Shown here one piece after another: positions 23,601 to 35,624 of a stretch of 64,000 bases of DNA. How positions within the stretch are numbered: the first letter of the stretch is position 1; each line of letters begins with the position of its first letter. The notes beneath the pieces are model-generated. The model did not search any database and was not told the DNA's origin. It saw nothing but the letters and a program-made list of their open reading frames with translations. The stretch is from positions 13,609,974 through 13,673,973 of the forward strand of contig NC_065536.1 in the NCBI RefSeq assembly GCF_932294415.1. The letters are read 5' to 3'. The stretch comes from Quercus robur (lineage: Eukaryota > Streptophyta > Magnoliopsida > Fagales > Fagaceae). The translations under genes and the position numbers were made by a program.

Positions 23601-25552
23601 ATAAATCAAGGCCATATAATGCAGTAAAGCACTAAAAAGTGCATTTTAAAGTTCATGGAGCTGCTAATGGAATTTCTTTTATAGAACACTACCTCAATTA
23701 ACTTTATTCATAACATTATTCAACAAAACAGCTTAACTTAAAGTACTAACTTGTATTTCCTGTGTGATAAGCATGGACAAAGGAAGACACCATCTGAGAC
23801 CTTGACTCTAAGACCTCCATTACACTCAAACATCTTATTTGGAATTGGAAGAAAAAAACTAAGACCTTCTACTAGCACTCTTGAATGTTACATTACAAAT
23901 GTGGTCTACAAACTTAAATCCAAAGCAAATTGGACTTCAGAAACTTAAAAAGAAATGCAATGAATGATAGTGAAGCATGAGAGTTTTTTCACAAAGATTA
24001 GACTAAATTGCACTTTTAAGTCTTAAAATTTTGCGTTGTTTTTGTCTTAGCCCGTTAAGTCTGAGATTTTTCATTTTGGTTCACTAGTCCACCGAGTTTA
24101 ATTCTTGTTTCAAAATGGTCCTTCTATCCATCTCTGTGACTGATCTGGTCGTTGAGAGAGAGAGGACATTGTTTTGTTGGTACTTGATGGCCATATCAAG
24201 TCATGGACATGGACGGAAATACCATTTTAACAAGGAATCAAAATTAACGGACCAAATTGAAAAATCTCAAACTTAAGAGACCGAGACCAAAATAAAAGCA
24301 ACTACAAACTTTAAGGATAAAAAATTGTAATTTAGTAATATCCCATTTAAAGTGTCTAAGCTGTGTTATACAATCAAAGGGTCCAATGTAATAGTTACTA
24401 AAAGATCTTGTACTTCTGCAGCAGTAAGAAATGCCATAGAGATAGTGCAAAACAAATATCATCATTACTTTCCATTTTTCAAAACAAGTATTACTCACTA
24501 CCTACCTGTGCCAAAGAGATGCCCAAGTCTTCCATGATTCCAGACATAGCTGGTGACGAATATCCAATCTGTAAAACAAGTCATATCCATTTCTTTAGTT
24601 TCAAAATGCCATCCCTCTTTATTTGGATGCTTCATGGCATCTCTTTTGGTTAACAGTAACACAGAAATCCATACTAATGATCTTTTGTGTATGATGAAAC
24701 ATAAGGTACATAGAAATAGGACCCACTATCTGAGGCCCTTTTTATGTATAAAATTGAAAAAGAAAAAGTTTTGCATATGATTGGTTGTAAAATTTGAGCA
24801 CTTCTTGAATCATAAAATCCAAATTAAAATGTAATTTGTCCAACAGAAAGTTTTCTGAGTTCACTTAAGTTGAATTATGATAGTTGATCTTCTAAATTAG
24901 GACTTGGTTAAATGGAATATATTTTCATTTACAAGGCACAGAACTTCAAAAAGTTTTCTACCATATACCAAAAGAACTACATTTAGGTCACACATGGCAT
25001 TTAGTACATTTACAGCTCCTAAATGATCCAAATGGGACAGGTTGGAAATTCATGAACCCCAACTACTAGAGATAAATTTATTCCATGCTGCAATATATAT
25101 TTGTGAAATTGAGGAAGGAAAAATCATAAAAGCTCAATTGATCTTGATTAAAATTTATAAAAAAAATTAAATAAAAAAAAAAACATATACATAAACTCGC
25201 TATTCCTTTTTGGGCTTTGAAAGAATTATGACAATTATACATGGGGCCAAATATATAATAAATTGGGCCTAAAGTGGGGCTCCAACCATCTAACTGAGCC
25301 CAGAATGAAACCCAAAAATGTTAAATAAAATTAATACTAAGATTATAGTAATAGTATAATAATACTCACAGCAGCACCAAAAACATAGGATCCACAAACG
25401 GCAATGAAGGTGCTGAACACCACCGTAGCTGTGGCGGTACCGCCACTATTCGCTGCAACATTTCTGCTGCTACTAACGCCATTAGTGTCAAGGTTTTCTT
25501 TAGCAAGAAGGGAACTTGTAATGTCTCTGTCTTCTATGTCTTTTCTCTCCAT
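20042..25552 (-). CDS. ERD6-like sugar transporter (MFS), 18 exons, 483 residues
   Basis: Exons on the minus strand: 25552-25370, 24568-24506, 23310-23221, 23110-23051, 22613-22548, 22454-22389, 22311-22236, 22154-22090, 21817-21725, 21609-21529, 21450-21366, 21274-21231, 21155-21093, 21010-20951, 20851-20798, 20530-20471, 20367-20253, 20169-20042. Every intron is GT-AG, phases agree, and the sum is 1452 bases including the stop. The protein is a 12-span sugar porter of the major facilitator family. Seen in order: [10 protein letters not shown] after span 2, [25 protein letters not shown] at the end of the first half, QQFGGANG in span 7, [22 protein letters not shown], and [13 protein letters not shown] at the end. 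ERD6-like proteins usually export or import hexoses across the vacuolar or plasma membrane; which applies here is inference. The usual PETKG is SETKG. An alternative reading without intron 13 (21011-21092) would be in frame but lose the [15 protein letters not shown] span. Confidence 0.93.
24001..24336. mobile_element. MITE in intron 2 of the sugar transporter
   Basis: The left end ACTAAATTGCACTTTTAAGT and the reversed right end ACTAAATTACAATTTTTTAT begin inverted repeats of about 100 bp (TTTTGGTTCACTAG / ATTTGGTCCGTTAA further in). It is intronic and leaves the splice sites intact. Target duplication not resolved. Confidence 0.65.
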
Positions 25553-25657
25553 ATCCTATTTTCTTTGGAAACAAACAGAACAACTAGAAAGAAGAGCAAG
25601 AAAAAAGTCAAAGAACACGTTGGGAGTAAAGTGAAACAACGAGGAACATGCGTTAAT

Positions 25658-25665
25658 ATTATATA
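25658..25665 (-). promoter_or_regulatory. Probable TATA box of the sugar transporter
   Basis: TATATAAT on the minus strand, 106 bases above the start codon. Confidence 0.5.
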
Positions 25666-25871
25666 CTATAATGGTTGTTGTACCATAATTTCAGACCATT
25701 ATTTAATCCACTAGTGGATAAACTATAGGACAAGAGTTAACCTTGATCATAAATTCAATTACAATGTATCCCCTTAATGCTGAGCCTATTGTAACAACTT
25801 TAGTACATACGGACTCTACGAACTAGTTTGCTAGACCACTAATTACTATTGAATAGCTAAGTTATACATTA

Positions 25872-26807
25872 GAGTATTAGCATTGAAGAATGCTAATGCC
25901 AAATCTAAGGGAATTTGGAATTTTAAGCACCAAAACCATCTGCATTGGAGAATGCTAAACAGCAGTATTGCAAATTTTTTTGCAATACTGCTACAGTGCA
26001 ATTCTAAACATAGAATTGCACTGTAGCAAGTATTGTAAAAAAATAATAATATTTTATCTGTCTCTCTCTCCTCTGTCTCTCATCTCTCGTCTCTGTCTCT
26101 CATCTCTGTCTCTCCTTCGCTGAACCCAAAAACCAACACCACGGCGAAACAGCCACCCAGCACCATATCACGCTAACCCAAAAACTGAAACAGCCACCCG
26201 CACCATTGCAAAGTAGCCACCCAGCACCATATGAAGCCAACCCAAAAATCGAAACAGCCACCCGCAACCCAGCACCATATCACGCCATCAAGCACGGCGA
26301 AACCAACATGGCGACGCCATATCACGAATTCGTGATCCACGGATCACAACCATCGAGCACAGCGAAACCCATATCACGAATTCGCAATCCACGACCCACG
26401 ATCCACGACCGGAGCAGTGTGAGTACGATCTTGTCATGGAGCGAATGAAGTTTTGGGTTTTATTGAAGCCGAGTTGTGAAATTTAGGATTTTTTTGTTTG
26501 TGGGTTTTGTTGATTGATGCGTTTTTGGTTGATCTATAAAGTTTTGGGTGTTTGAGTTGATGGGTTATTGTTGGACTATTTCACCACCTCACCGAAAATG
26601 AAGGCTCCGGCGGAAGAGAGCTGAAAATGAGAGACGAGAGAGATGGAGAGAAAATATATAATTTTGAGATATATTATTTTAATGAGTAAAAGAGGAAAAT
26701 AGAAGTTTGGGATGTGAAGGTATTGTAAAATAGTATGATATAAATGATAAAGTGGTTTTTAGAATTGTAAAATAGAGTAGCATTGCAATTTTCCAATGCT
26801 AATGCTC
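25872..26807. mobile_element. PIF/Harbinger-like element with two nested hairpins
   Basis: The ends are GAGTATTAGCATTG and, reversed, GAGCATTAGCATTGG. TTA flanks both sides (25869-25871 and 26808-26810). Near 25960-26040 two perfect or near-perfect palindromes follow each other: CAGTATTGCAAATTT folding on its complement, then ACAGTGCAATTCTA on its complement. The middle has CT repeats and GC-richer sequence without a transposase. Confidence 0.7.
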
Positions 26808-26965
26808 TTATGGCATACGCTCTAGCTTAGGGATGGAACTAGGTTAGAGCCCAACCTGATCTTAAGAAAGAAAAAGTTTTAGGTATGCCCTCTAAATTTT
26901 ATAATTGGGCCCCATTTTCAAAAAGCATGGCCCACCTCTCCTACCATTTTACATTGATCTCATTG

Positions 26966-27367
26966 TAAGATCATTTGCATTAGTTGTTGTAAAACAACTT
27001 AAGGTTTCAAATTTGTCCAATCAACCCCAAAATACACCTACATCAACCTGCATCAATCTATATATCATTGTGCAAAAATAAATTTGTGCTATAGTAACTA
27101 TTTAAATTTACATAGTCACTATAGTTATGCAAATGAATATTTTAGTAATTTTTTAGATTGAAGGTAGTGGTTTTCGATTAAAGAATAAAGAAATATGATT
27201 TGAGATAATAAAAAAAAAGTGACAAGGAAATAGTATTTTAATGAATTTTGTGCAAAATAGATAATCTAATGTAAAATATTTTGAAAAATGAATACATAAA
27301 ATAGAAAAAGTCAGTTTTTATATTAAAATAGACAAGAATTATTGCACAAGCTAATGCAAGTGCCCTT
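26966..27367. mobile_element. MITE with degenerate inverted ends
   Basis: The left ATCATTTGCATTAGTTGTTG pairs with the reversed right end GGCACTTGCATTAGCTTGTG. AT-rich interior. Target site ambiguous (TAA against TTA). Confidence 0.5.
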
Positions 27368-28471
27368 ATGTAGTTAAAAACAATGGTATTTTGATGTCGC
27401 GAAAGCCTAAAGAAAGTACACTCGATGCTCTCTTGATGGAACAGAAACTAAACTATTAGTTCCTGGTAGTAAACCTCGAAATCCATGAGGGGTTTCCTTG
27501 AATCCACAAGGAGAAGAAAATTGAAATCTACCAGAGAAATAATTTGACAAAAGTCTATGTTTATTGATAACAGTCTAATTTTGCCTCTGACGACTACAAA
27601 ACATATAAATATTGAGGAAAAAAAAAAGTCTAAAACTTTAATTCACACTAATTATGCGATTAGATGACAAATATACCGAAATTTACCAAAAATGGCAAAA
27701 TTGAGTTAAATGCAGAATCATAAACTACTGATCTTAAGGGTCGTCCCAAAATAGACGAGACATTATTCTAACTTTTAAACTAAAAGTTATTAAGGAAAAA
27801 CAAATATTACTATAAATAACAAAAACACTATTTTCGGGGCCTTAATAAAGGAATTTTCCTAAATTTTGGCGACAATCAGGACATCATGAATCAAGATTAG
27901 AACTTCATTTCCCTTTAACCTGCCAAATTTCATGCAATTACGACATTGTCACGCCAATGGCCTCTATTGGCACCCCCCTTTGATCTAACGTTGTGACTTC
28001 CTACACCCCTGTTGCTCCAAAAAGGCATGTGCTGTCTGTTCTACATCATGTTTTGTGTCTGTCTTTATTGATGGATGATTGCATTGTAATTTATTATGAA
28101 ACAATGATTTTGTGTCTTTGTTTTTGTTGATAATTTGTTAATACTAAATGAACGCTTATTTGGATTTTCTTTTTTTTTTCTTATACTTCTGCCCCTTAAC
28201 TCAAAATCTTGGCTTTATCTTTGCTCTGGTTCAAATCATATTTCAAAAATACGATTTTTTTTTGGGGTCCCGTGCAAATAGTGGGTAATTATCACCGCTC
28301 CCAATAAAATATCAAACTCACTTCACACGCCAACTGACTAGTATACGAACTAGTGAGTTGTGGATTTGATTTTTTTTTTTTTTAGGTGCTGAATTGGGAG
28401 TTCTTGCGGGTGCCCACTTTGTTATGAAATAATGTGGTTATCTTTGAAGAACTTGTATTGGTAATTAAGTG
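27368..28471. other. Intergenic sequence
   Basis: No gene recognised. The stretch 27390-27850 is less AT-rich and could be a retrotransposon remnant, but no terminal repeat or domain is visible. Confidence 0.4.
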
Positions 28472-28858
28472 TTAGAGCAACCACATCAGCTCATGCAAAC
28501 TTTCCGTCTATTTTGCACCAAAAAAACTACTTTTTCTATTTTATACACTCATTTTTACAAAACACCCACATCAGTTTATCTATTCTACATATTAATTCAA
28601 TAAAATATTCATTCTTTTACAATTTTTTATTATTTTCTCACTCACTATCTCTCACATACCCAACACTAACAAAAAATACTAAGATATTAAATGCACGAGC
28701 TACAGTAACCGTGCATATATGTACTGTTACTGTAGCACTTGTACATTTATGCACAATTTTACGTCCACTGATGTGGGTGTTTTTCTGCTCAAAATGTGTA
28801 AAATGGACTACTTTTTGTATTTTGCAAGATTTTGCATGAGCGAATGTGGTTGCTCTAA
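28472..28858. mobile_element. MITE with long inverted ends
   Basis: Left TTAGAGCAACCACATCAGCT and reversed right end TTAGAGCAACCACATTCGCT match well, and the similarity continues for about 100 bp (CACATCAG / TGATGTGG inside). About 387 bp, non-coding. Confidence 0.7.
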
Positions 28859-29062
28859 ACCAAATAAAATGTGTAGCATCTAATCGTTTTCACGTTCTAT
28901 GTGGCAAGGTTTGTGTGATATGCACGTCTACATGCCTAATACATTTATATTCTCTAATTAACCAGATTTATATGATGCTTGAGTGTGGAAGAGAAAAAAG
29001 AGAGAATTTTGGATTAGCCTCTAAAAAAAAAATATATGATGCTGGGTTTCCTTTTTAAGAAA

Positions 29063-29095
29063 CTAGTGGAAATCTTGCGCGGTGCATTTTGATAA
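29063..29095 (-). mobile_element. Helitron-like 3' end (minus strand)
   Basis: On the minus strand the sequence reads ATGCACCGCGCAAGATTTCC then ACTAG followed by T. Plant Helitrons end in a short GC-rich hairpin and CTAG, inserted before T. The element body would extend to higher coordinates. A candidate partner 5' end is at 39544. Confidence 0.5.
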
Positions 29096-29099
29096 ATTT

Positions 29100-30200
29100 A
29101 GTAAGAAATTGTTTATGATCCATTAATTTCATGATACTATTATTGTTTGTCATAATTAATCTATAATGTTTTCTAGTTAAACAAAATTCAAACTAAATAA
29201 ATTGGGGAAAAATTCCTCTGATTCATGCAACCAACAAATGTCACCATATTACGTTCACATTGTCACCGACAAACCTAGTGGTTCTTAGGTGTCTTTATTG
29301 TATGATTTATGCCTTATATATAGATTTTATAGTGTTAATTTCTACACTTCTTATGCCACTAAAGTCTCTATCTCCACTATATCAACACCTCTAATTTTTA
29401 TGTTAGTGAAATTAACTTTTCTTTAGTTTCAAAATTGATATGAGAAAAAATTAAGGCCCATTAATATTTTAATTGAAGAAAAGTTTGATTTTCTAAGACC
29501 TTAATTATAATAGGGTGAAAATTGAAAGAATGATATCTTAATCAATTACCTATAAAAATTGCTAGAATTTCAACAATAATGCCATAATGACGCAATAATA
29601 CTACAATTTAACCTCCAAATTTTAATTGAGCTAAAAGCAGCCAAAATACTAAATATACTACAAATCCTTACCATTATATTCATCATACGGAAAACCCAAA
29701 ATCTAAACTAGCACATAATATGAAAAAACTATCCTAACCACATTACAATGCTACATCAGTAAAAATGAATACATAAAATCTAAACAACATATTAAAGACG
29801 AACATAATATTTTGGAGAAATTATGGAAGTTTGATTTTTAAATCCAAAGAAAATGGGGATTTATATTAGACAAATGTGGAGACAAATAATCATATTACTT
29901 AATATTCATTAAATTTTACTCTTGCAATTTTGCATTGAAGTTAGTCTTATGCATAAAATTGAAAATTTTTCTTAATTACTATTTACCATGACTTTTTAGA
30001 TCCATCCGTATCTAAATCCATTTGTATCTGTCCAAAGCATTTCAAATTGTAAATGTATACAAATTCTTTGAATTTTATTAATGCATCGAAACAAATGCAT
30101 ATGTCATTACTTAATAGTTTGATATAAATGCTAAATTTAGATGAGGTGGAAGCCCAAATGAAAAAAATGTCATACAAACATGCTCTCGTACATGAGGTCT
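29100..30200. other. AT-rich sequence
   Basis: No gene seen. In particular there is no DMP-like frame below the promoter copy at 30206-30455. Confidence 0.6.
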
Positions 30201-30205
30201 TTGCT

Positions 30206-30455
30206 TTTATATATTGTTAATTAGGCCTGCTGTGGAGTTTGAGATGGAATGTGCCTACGTATGGACATGTCAATCATCTGGTGAGAGCTTTTCTAGTGAG
30301 ATTACGTACAGTGACTTTACCTTAGGCTTAATTTGTATGCTTATGAAAAATAATGACATATGATTCATGCATTACATTAGCTACTTGATACAAACTTGAC
30401 GATGAAGGAATTTTTTTTTCTTGTTCCTTTTTTCTCCCAACAGTTTACATTAGCA
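30206..30455 (-). pseudogene. Copy of the DMP copy 3 promoter region without the gene
   Basis: It matches 17590-17815 in order: GGAGTTTGAGATGGAATGTG, GGACATG, GGCTTAATTTGTATGC, CATGCATTA and CTTGTTCCTTTTTTCTCCC. A TATATAAA is present at 30213-30206 (minus), placed as in the real gene. Below it, where the coding region should start, there is no DUF679 sequence. It is a detached promoter fragment. Confidence 0.65.
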
Positions 30456-32089
30456 GGAATAACTCTCTCATTTAGTATGAGGGATAAGCACTGAGCCAAT
30501 ACAATGAGATAGACTTGTTCAAATTTTTTACTTAATTCGTATTATGGTATAAATTTGAGATGGCAATAGATTGGAGTAGGTTGGATCGAAGAGGTTCAAT
30601 CCCCACCTTGTCCCCTCTTTCAAGTAAGAAAATTTAGTGCTACCATAGTGGGATAGGTCAGGGATGAGGCAAGTTGGAGATATATTGTTATCCCTAATGA
30701 AGTAATTCCAAGAAATGAAAGAAAAAGGAGATGGGCAATCATGAGAGTGATAAAATAAGAGAAAACTAGTGTTCTGGGAATAATAATAGAAAATGTACAA
30801 AATAAATAGATTATAAATATATAGATACACACAAACATTCAAGGCGAGAGGAGATTGGCTTGCAAGAGCAAGTTAAGCGGGTTAATGAACTTTTGTCATC
30901 TCTAGATATAATGCTTGCATTAAGATCATTGTATCATAATCGGAAAAATTGAATAGAAAAGAAAATTAGATTGACCTTTTGTATAAACTAATTTGTATGC
31001 AGTTAAACTTAGCTGAGTGGAATGTACCATTTCTTTTAATTGAACAACTTTTGGGTTGGTTTTTCGCAATAGTCTTGGAGTTACTTTTATTTTTTTGGGG
31101 GAAAAAGCAAACATACTATATGTTACAACATCAATAAAGAATCAAGTGAAGCACAGTTTTTTTTTTTTTTTCTTTTTTTGATCTTTTTATTTGGGCCCTA
31201 ACATCTATAATTTTTATGTCTGTCATTATAAAATTTAGTGACATGGTGTGTACTAATGATTCTCTATGGAGCACATGCTAATATTATTAAAGCATTTCTT
31301 TCTTAATTTGATATCTCGTTTTTTATTTCTAGTGATTCACTAATTTGAATTTCTCATGTATCAATTTATCAATGCAAAAATGTATAAACAAGTTCATAGG
31401 TCTTAATAAAAAATAAAAATAAAAAAGTCATATTTAGGAATTGAGTAGCGTTAAACTCTGACCTAAATGTAAGAAGATGTGATGTTTGTTAAACTCATGA
31501 GCATGTGAAGTTGTAAGAGCCCTAACATGATCGAGACAACTTTCAAATCCTATTGCTAAAACTCTCTCAATTATAATTTGGCATTCAATATATTATTTTA
31601 GATAATAAAGTTTCAAAAGGAAAGAATTAAATATTATAATTTCAAAAATAGAAAATATAAATTTTTTATAAAATGTAATAAGTTGAACTCGTCCATATTG
31701 AACCTCAAACACAATGTTGTCCTGCTTAAATGAGTTAGACTTTAATTTGTTATTTTTCTAATAACCCAAATATTAATCTATTACTCTTAAATTATTACAT
31801 ATTCTAATATTTAAAAAATAATTTTTTTTAAGAAAAAAAATTATATTAAAAAATAGAAATTTAGCTTTAGGCCTTTAACATATTAATGAATTGAAATTTT
31901 GAACTTTTCAAAGTTTATATATTTATTTTAGTGCTCTACCCTTTTTAGCTAATATGACTTAGGGAGTCTCCTCAAGACGTTTATCTTTCTAACCATTGGG
32001 GCTTTAGAAATAGTACAGGTGAAAGGAGAATCAGTCGCATGAGACGCATTTCGCAACTCTATCAAGAATTACTTTATGAATTATCAAAC
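30456..32089. other. AT-rich sequence
   Basis: No gene seen. Poly-T and A/T-rich blocks. Confidence 0.6.
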
Positions 32090-32495
32090 CTATACTACTT
32101 CTAAAATTTTGAGATTTCTCCTAACCTATACTATCAATCTTTTTAGTGGATCCTATTAGCCTAATCATTTATACTAATTCTACTGGGATTAATCAATACT
32201 ATCAAACCTATACTACTTCTAAATTTTTGATACAAGATAGAATTTCTACTCTAACCTAATCTAAATGTATCCTATTAACCTATACTATCTATACTATCAA
32301 TCTTTTTAGTGTATCCTATTAGCCTAATCATTTATACTAATTCTATTGGGATTAATCAATACTATCAAACCTCTACTACTTCTAATTTTTGATACAAGAT
32401 AAAATTTCTACTCTAGCCTAATTTAAGTGTATCCTATTAACCTCTAAGTGTATCCTATTAACCTATACTATCTATACCATCAATCTTTGTGGAAT
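32090..32495. repeat. Imperfect tandem repeat, unit about 160-180 bp
   Basis: Landmarks recur in order: TATACTACTTCTAA, ACTATCAATCTTTTTAGTG, ATCCTATTAGCCTAATCATT, GGGATTAATCAATACTATC. At least two and a half units. Non-coding. Confidence 0.75.
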
Positions 32496-32529
32496 ATGCA
32501 TGGTTTTAACCCAAAAAAGATGAACTAAT

Positions 32530-33215
32530 GGATTGAATTGATTTAGGCTAGTGTGTAATTAGTGCGAGAACAAAATAAAACCATAATTTTGCATGAAAAT
32601 TGTGCTCCTAACTTTTTCTTTTGAACTTTTAAGAGAGATTGATTTCCCCTCCTTTTACTATAGAAAAGATGAAACCCTATTCTGGTTTATTTCTTATTTG
32701 CAATTTGCATTTATCTTTGTGCACCACATATTTACAACCAAGCTATTATCTTGACAATTTTATTTAGTTTTACAATACTTGGGGTAGAACTTTTTTTCCC
32801 ACTTTGGTAGTTTTTCCCTGAACTGGTGTTTTATTCTCATATAGTATGATATGAAATGATTTGTGAACAAGATAGGCCTATTAACTTTCTGTTAGGTTTG
32901 TGCTATGATGTATATAGTATACATGCAATAACATTTGGATTGATAATTTGGATTTGGGTCATATTATTTTTGCACACTGATTTGTGAACTCTTGGATTAG
33001 CTGGCCCCTCTTGAACCCATGAACCAACCCAAAGTCCCAGACATGTTGAGTAATTTAATTGAATCCAAACTGACCCATAGTTCTTAGAAACCCATCGGGG
33101 ACCTGTCTTGTCTTTTTGAATGTTAGTCGCATAAAACCGTAAGAACTATTCTCTCTCTCTAAAAAAAGTTGTGGGATGGGGATAATCTCCATCTACACTT
33201 GGTTTCAACCTCTAA
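32530..33215 (+). repeat. Copy of the F-box gene's third-intron sequence
   Basis: 32810-33210 parallels 48670-49215 (GTGAACAAG.TAGGCCTAT.AACTTTCTGTTAGG, CCAAACTGACCC.TAGTTCT). 32540-32800 parallels 49285-49640. The stretch ends shortly before the first kelch exon. It is either a dispersed repeat also used in the F-box intron or a fragment moved from it. Confidence 0.6.
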
Positions 33216-33588
33216 ATGAAACTGTTATATTCATATGTCTAAACTTTATGGAGTTGTCATGGCTGATAATTAATGTATGCGTATTTTCAACACTTGTAAG
33301 TTGTTTCTTTTAATCTTTAGCCGCTTTACATAGACAATTGATATGCTCACTAAGTGAGTGCTAATAGAAGTTTGACTGAAATTTATATATTTTATCTATT
33401 AATTGTGAATTCCACTACATGCTTGCTAACATGTTTAACATATTTATAGCTTCTCATAGATGGAGATCCCCGCGTGTCGTCGGTAATATACCTGAGCGAC
33501 GAAAAGGGCACAGTGCAACGCTTTATCGTAAAAGTCTGTACATATTTGGTGGCAGTGGGAGATCTGGTGATAATAATGATGAGACATA

Positions 33589-34908
33589 AGGTCTGTTTGG
33601 ATAGAACTTATTTTGCTGAAACTGAAAACTTATTGCTGAAAACACTGTAGCAAATAAGTGAAAAAACGTGGATGATATTTTTTTATGCAGATACTGTAGC
33701 AGAGCTGAAATTACTGTAGCAAATAAATACCAAAGTTCAGCTCTCTTTTTTCCCCTTCTTCTATTCACTCCTCACCGTACCCTTGTGCCTTCAGAGAGTT
33801 CCCTTCTTCCTTTCCTTTATTTTTTTTTCTTTGATTCTCTGTTACTTCACTTCTCACTCCCTTTCTCACATCTCTCTCTCGTTCAAGCTCGCCACCGGAG
33901 TTGGGTTGGATTCGGAGTGGTCATGGTGTGGTGAAGTTGGTGTAGTCCCGGCGTGACGGAGATCGAAGTGGTCACAGCGTGGTAGAGATCGGCGTGAGCC
34001 CGGCGTGGAAGAAAACGAAGTGGTCACGGCGTGGGCACGGCGGATTCCAATGGGTTTGTTTGATTTTTTGCAATTAATTTTTGTCTTTTGGGTTTGGATG
34101 GGTTGGATTTTGGATTCCTATGGATTGGTATTTTGGATTCTGATGGGTTTGGGTTGGATTTGGATTGGTTGGTTGGGTTGGCGTGGTGGGCTGTGGTGGT
34201 GGCATGGTGGGTAGTGGATTGTTTGGTTGTTTTTGCTATGGGTTTGTTGGGTTTTTGGTGGGTTTTGTTTTGTTTTTTTTATTTTGGGTTTTTGGTTCCG
34301 GTGGATTTGGTGAGCAAAGGGCAGTGGTGGCGTGGTGGGCATGGTGGTGGCGTGGTGGGTAGTGGGTTGTTTGGTTGTTTTTTATATGGGTTTACTGGGT
34401 CTTTGATGGGTATTTGATGGGTTTTGTTTTTTTTTTTTTTTTAATTTTGGGTTTTTGGTTCCGATGGGTTTGGTCGGCAGAGGGCAGTGGTGGCGTGGTG
34501 GTGATTGTTTGTTTGGTTGTTGGGCAAGTGAGGGAGAGGCTTGGTGTCCATGAACAGTGCTTCAACACGCACCGTTCATCAGAGTCGTCGCGCACCATTT
34601 AACACAACACAGAGCACACGCCATGAACACTACGCGCAAGAGCTTGGAGGTTTATTAATAAAATGGTGCATATCTATTGAGATTGTTTCAGCTCCATGAG
34701 GTTAATGAAATGCTCAAGAGCCTGGTGTTGGTGTCCATGAACAGTGCTAAACACGCGTTTGGATTAATGAAACGGTGCATAGCGTGTTGCGTTTTCATTT
34801 TAGCCTGCGTTTCCTCAGCCTGTGTTTCCTCAGCACAACGCGTGGGTCCCAGCATTTTCCAAATGCAAACGCAAAACGTGGTTGCAAAACGTGGATCCAA
34901 ACACTGCC
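33589..34908. mobile_element. TIR element inserted in kelch exon 1
   Basis: The ends are AGGTCTGTTTGG and, reversed, GGCAGTGTTTGG. The flanks share ATA (33586-33588 and 34909-34911; CATA also fits). Removing it joins GAGACATA to CTATAGAAATG and restores a kelch-like ETYYRNVY. The inside is G-rich with tandem units. About 1320 bp; it may itself be nested. Confidence 0.75.
34140..34520. repeat. G-rich tandem repeat inside the exon 1 insertion
   Basis: Two long units share GGGTTTTTGGTTCCG, GGGCAGTGGTGGCGTGGTGG and a T run, about 175 bases apart. Open frames in it come from the repeat and are not genes. Confidence 0.7.
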
Positions 34909-35125
34909 ATACTATAGAAATGTCTACACGTTCCATACAGGTTATTTTTTAACATAACTGGTTACCAATCAAAAAATAAAAGTAGACACTGATCTTTTTT
35001 TCTTTTTATCTTTACTTGTAACTCGTTTTGTATGGAACCGTATTGATACATTTGGCAGTCTACCATCTCCTCGCAACAGCCATATCTGTTCATATCAACT
35101 AAACAGGATGATTGTGGTTGGTGGT

Positions 35126-35624
35126 TGATGATGCCGTAATATCACCAGTGAGCTACACGATCCACGCTTGCTCAAGCTAACAACCTGCAAGAAGAAAGAA
35201 GTGATCTCGCCGTGGGCACCGGTGTGGTGTCGACCAAATACCTTCGACGGTCAAGTTAGAATTATTCTCAACTCTAGAATGCTAGAGAGGGTAAATTATG
35301 CGTACCTTGATTTGCGAGGGTATTAAGGCTTTTATAGTAGTAGATTGAACTCTCCTCCTTGATGCGGAAGTCTTTTCCTTATAGGAATCCCCTTGAGTAA
35401 TCCCAAACGTGATGGACAAGACATTTCCTTGTAGAGAAGATTAACGCGCGTATTTTCCGGAATGCTCTTTGCGCTAGGTTTCTGATTTCCTTGGAGACTC
35501 TACGTGTGCGACAAGAATATGGAACTACTCTAGGCCCCTGGGCTCTACTGTTGCCGGCCCATGGGCTCGGATCCGTCAGGCCCAATATGGTGAAAGTCCA
35601 TTTGTGCTAGATTTTGACCCTTCA
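35126..35624. mobile_element. Solo LTR in kelch exon 2
   Basis: 499 bp, starts TGATGATGCC and ends CCCTTCA. It is flanked by the 5-bp direct repeat GTGGT (35121-35125 and 35625-35629). A lone LTR with a target duplication is the product of LTR-LTR recombination. Its removal rejoins ATTGTGGTTGGTGGT to AAAGATGGG and gives the kelch core VVGGKDG. Confidence 0.88.

Noticed and set aside
34005..34602. G-rich open frames of up to 109 codons
   Set aside because: Produced by a TGGG/GTGG tandem repeat inside the element in kelch exon 1.
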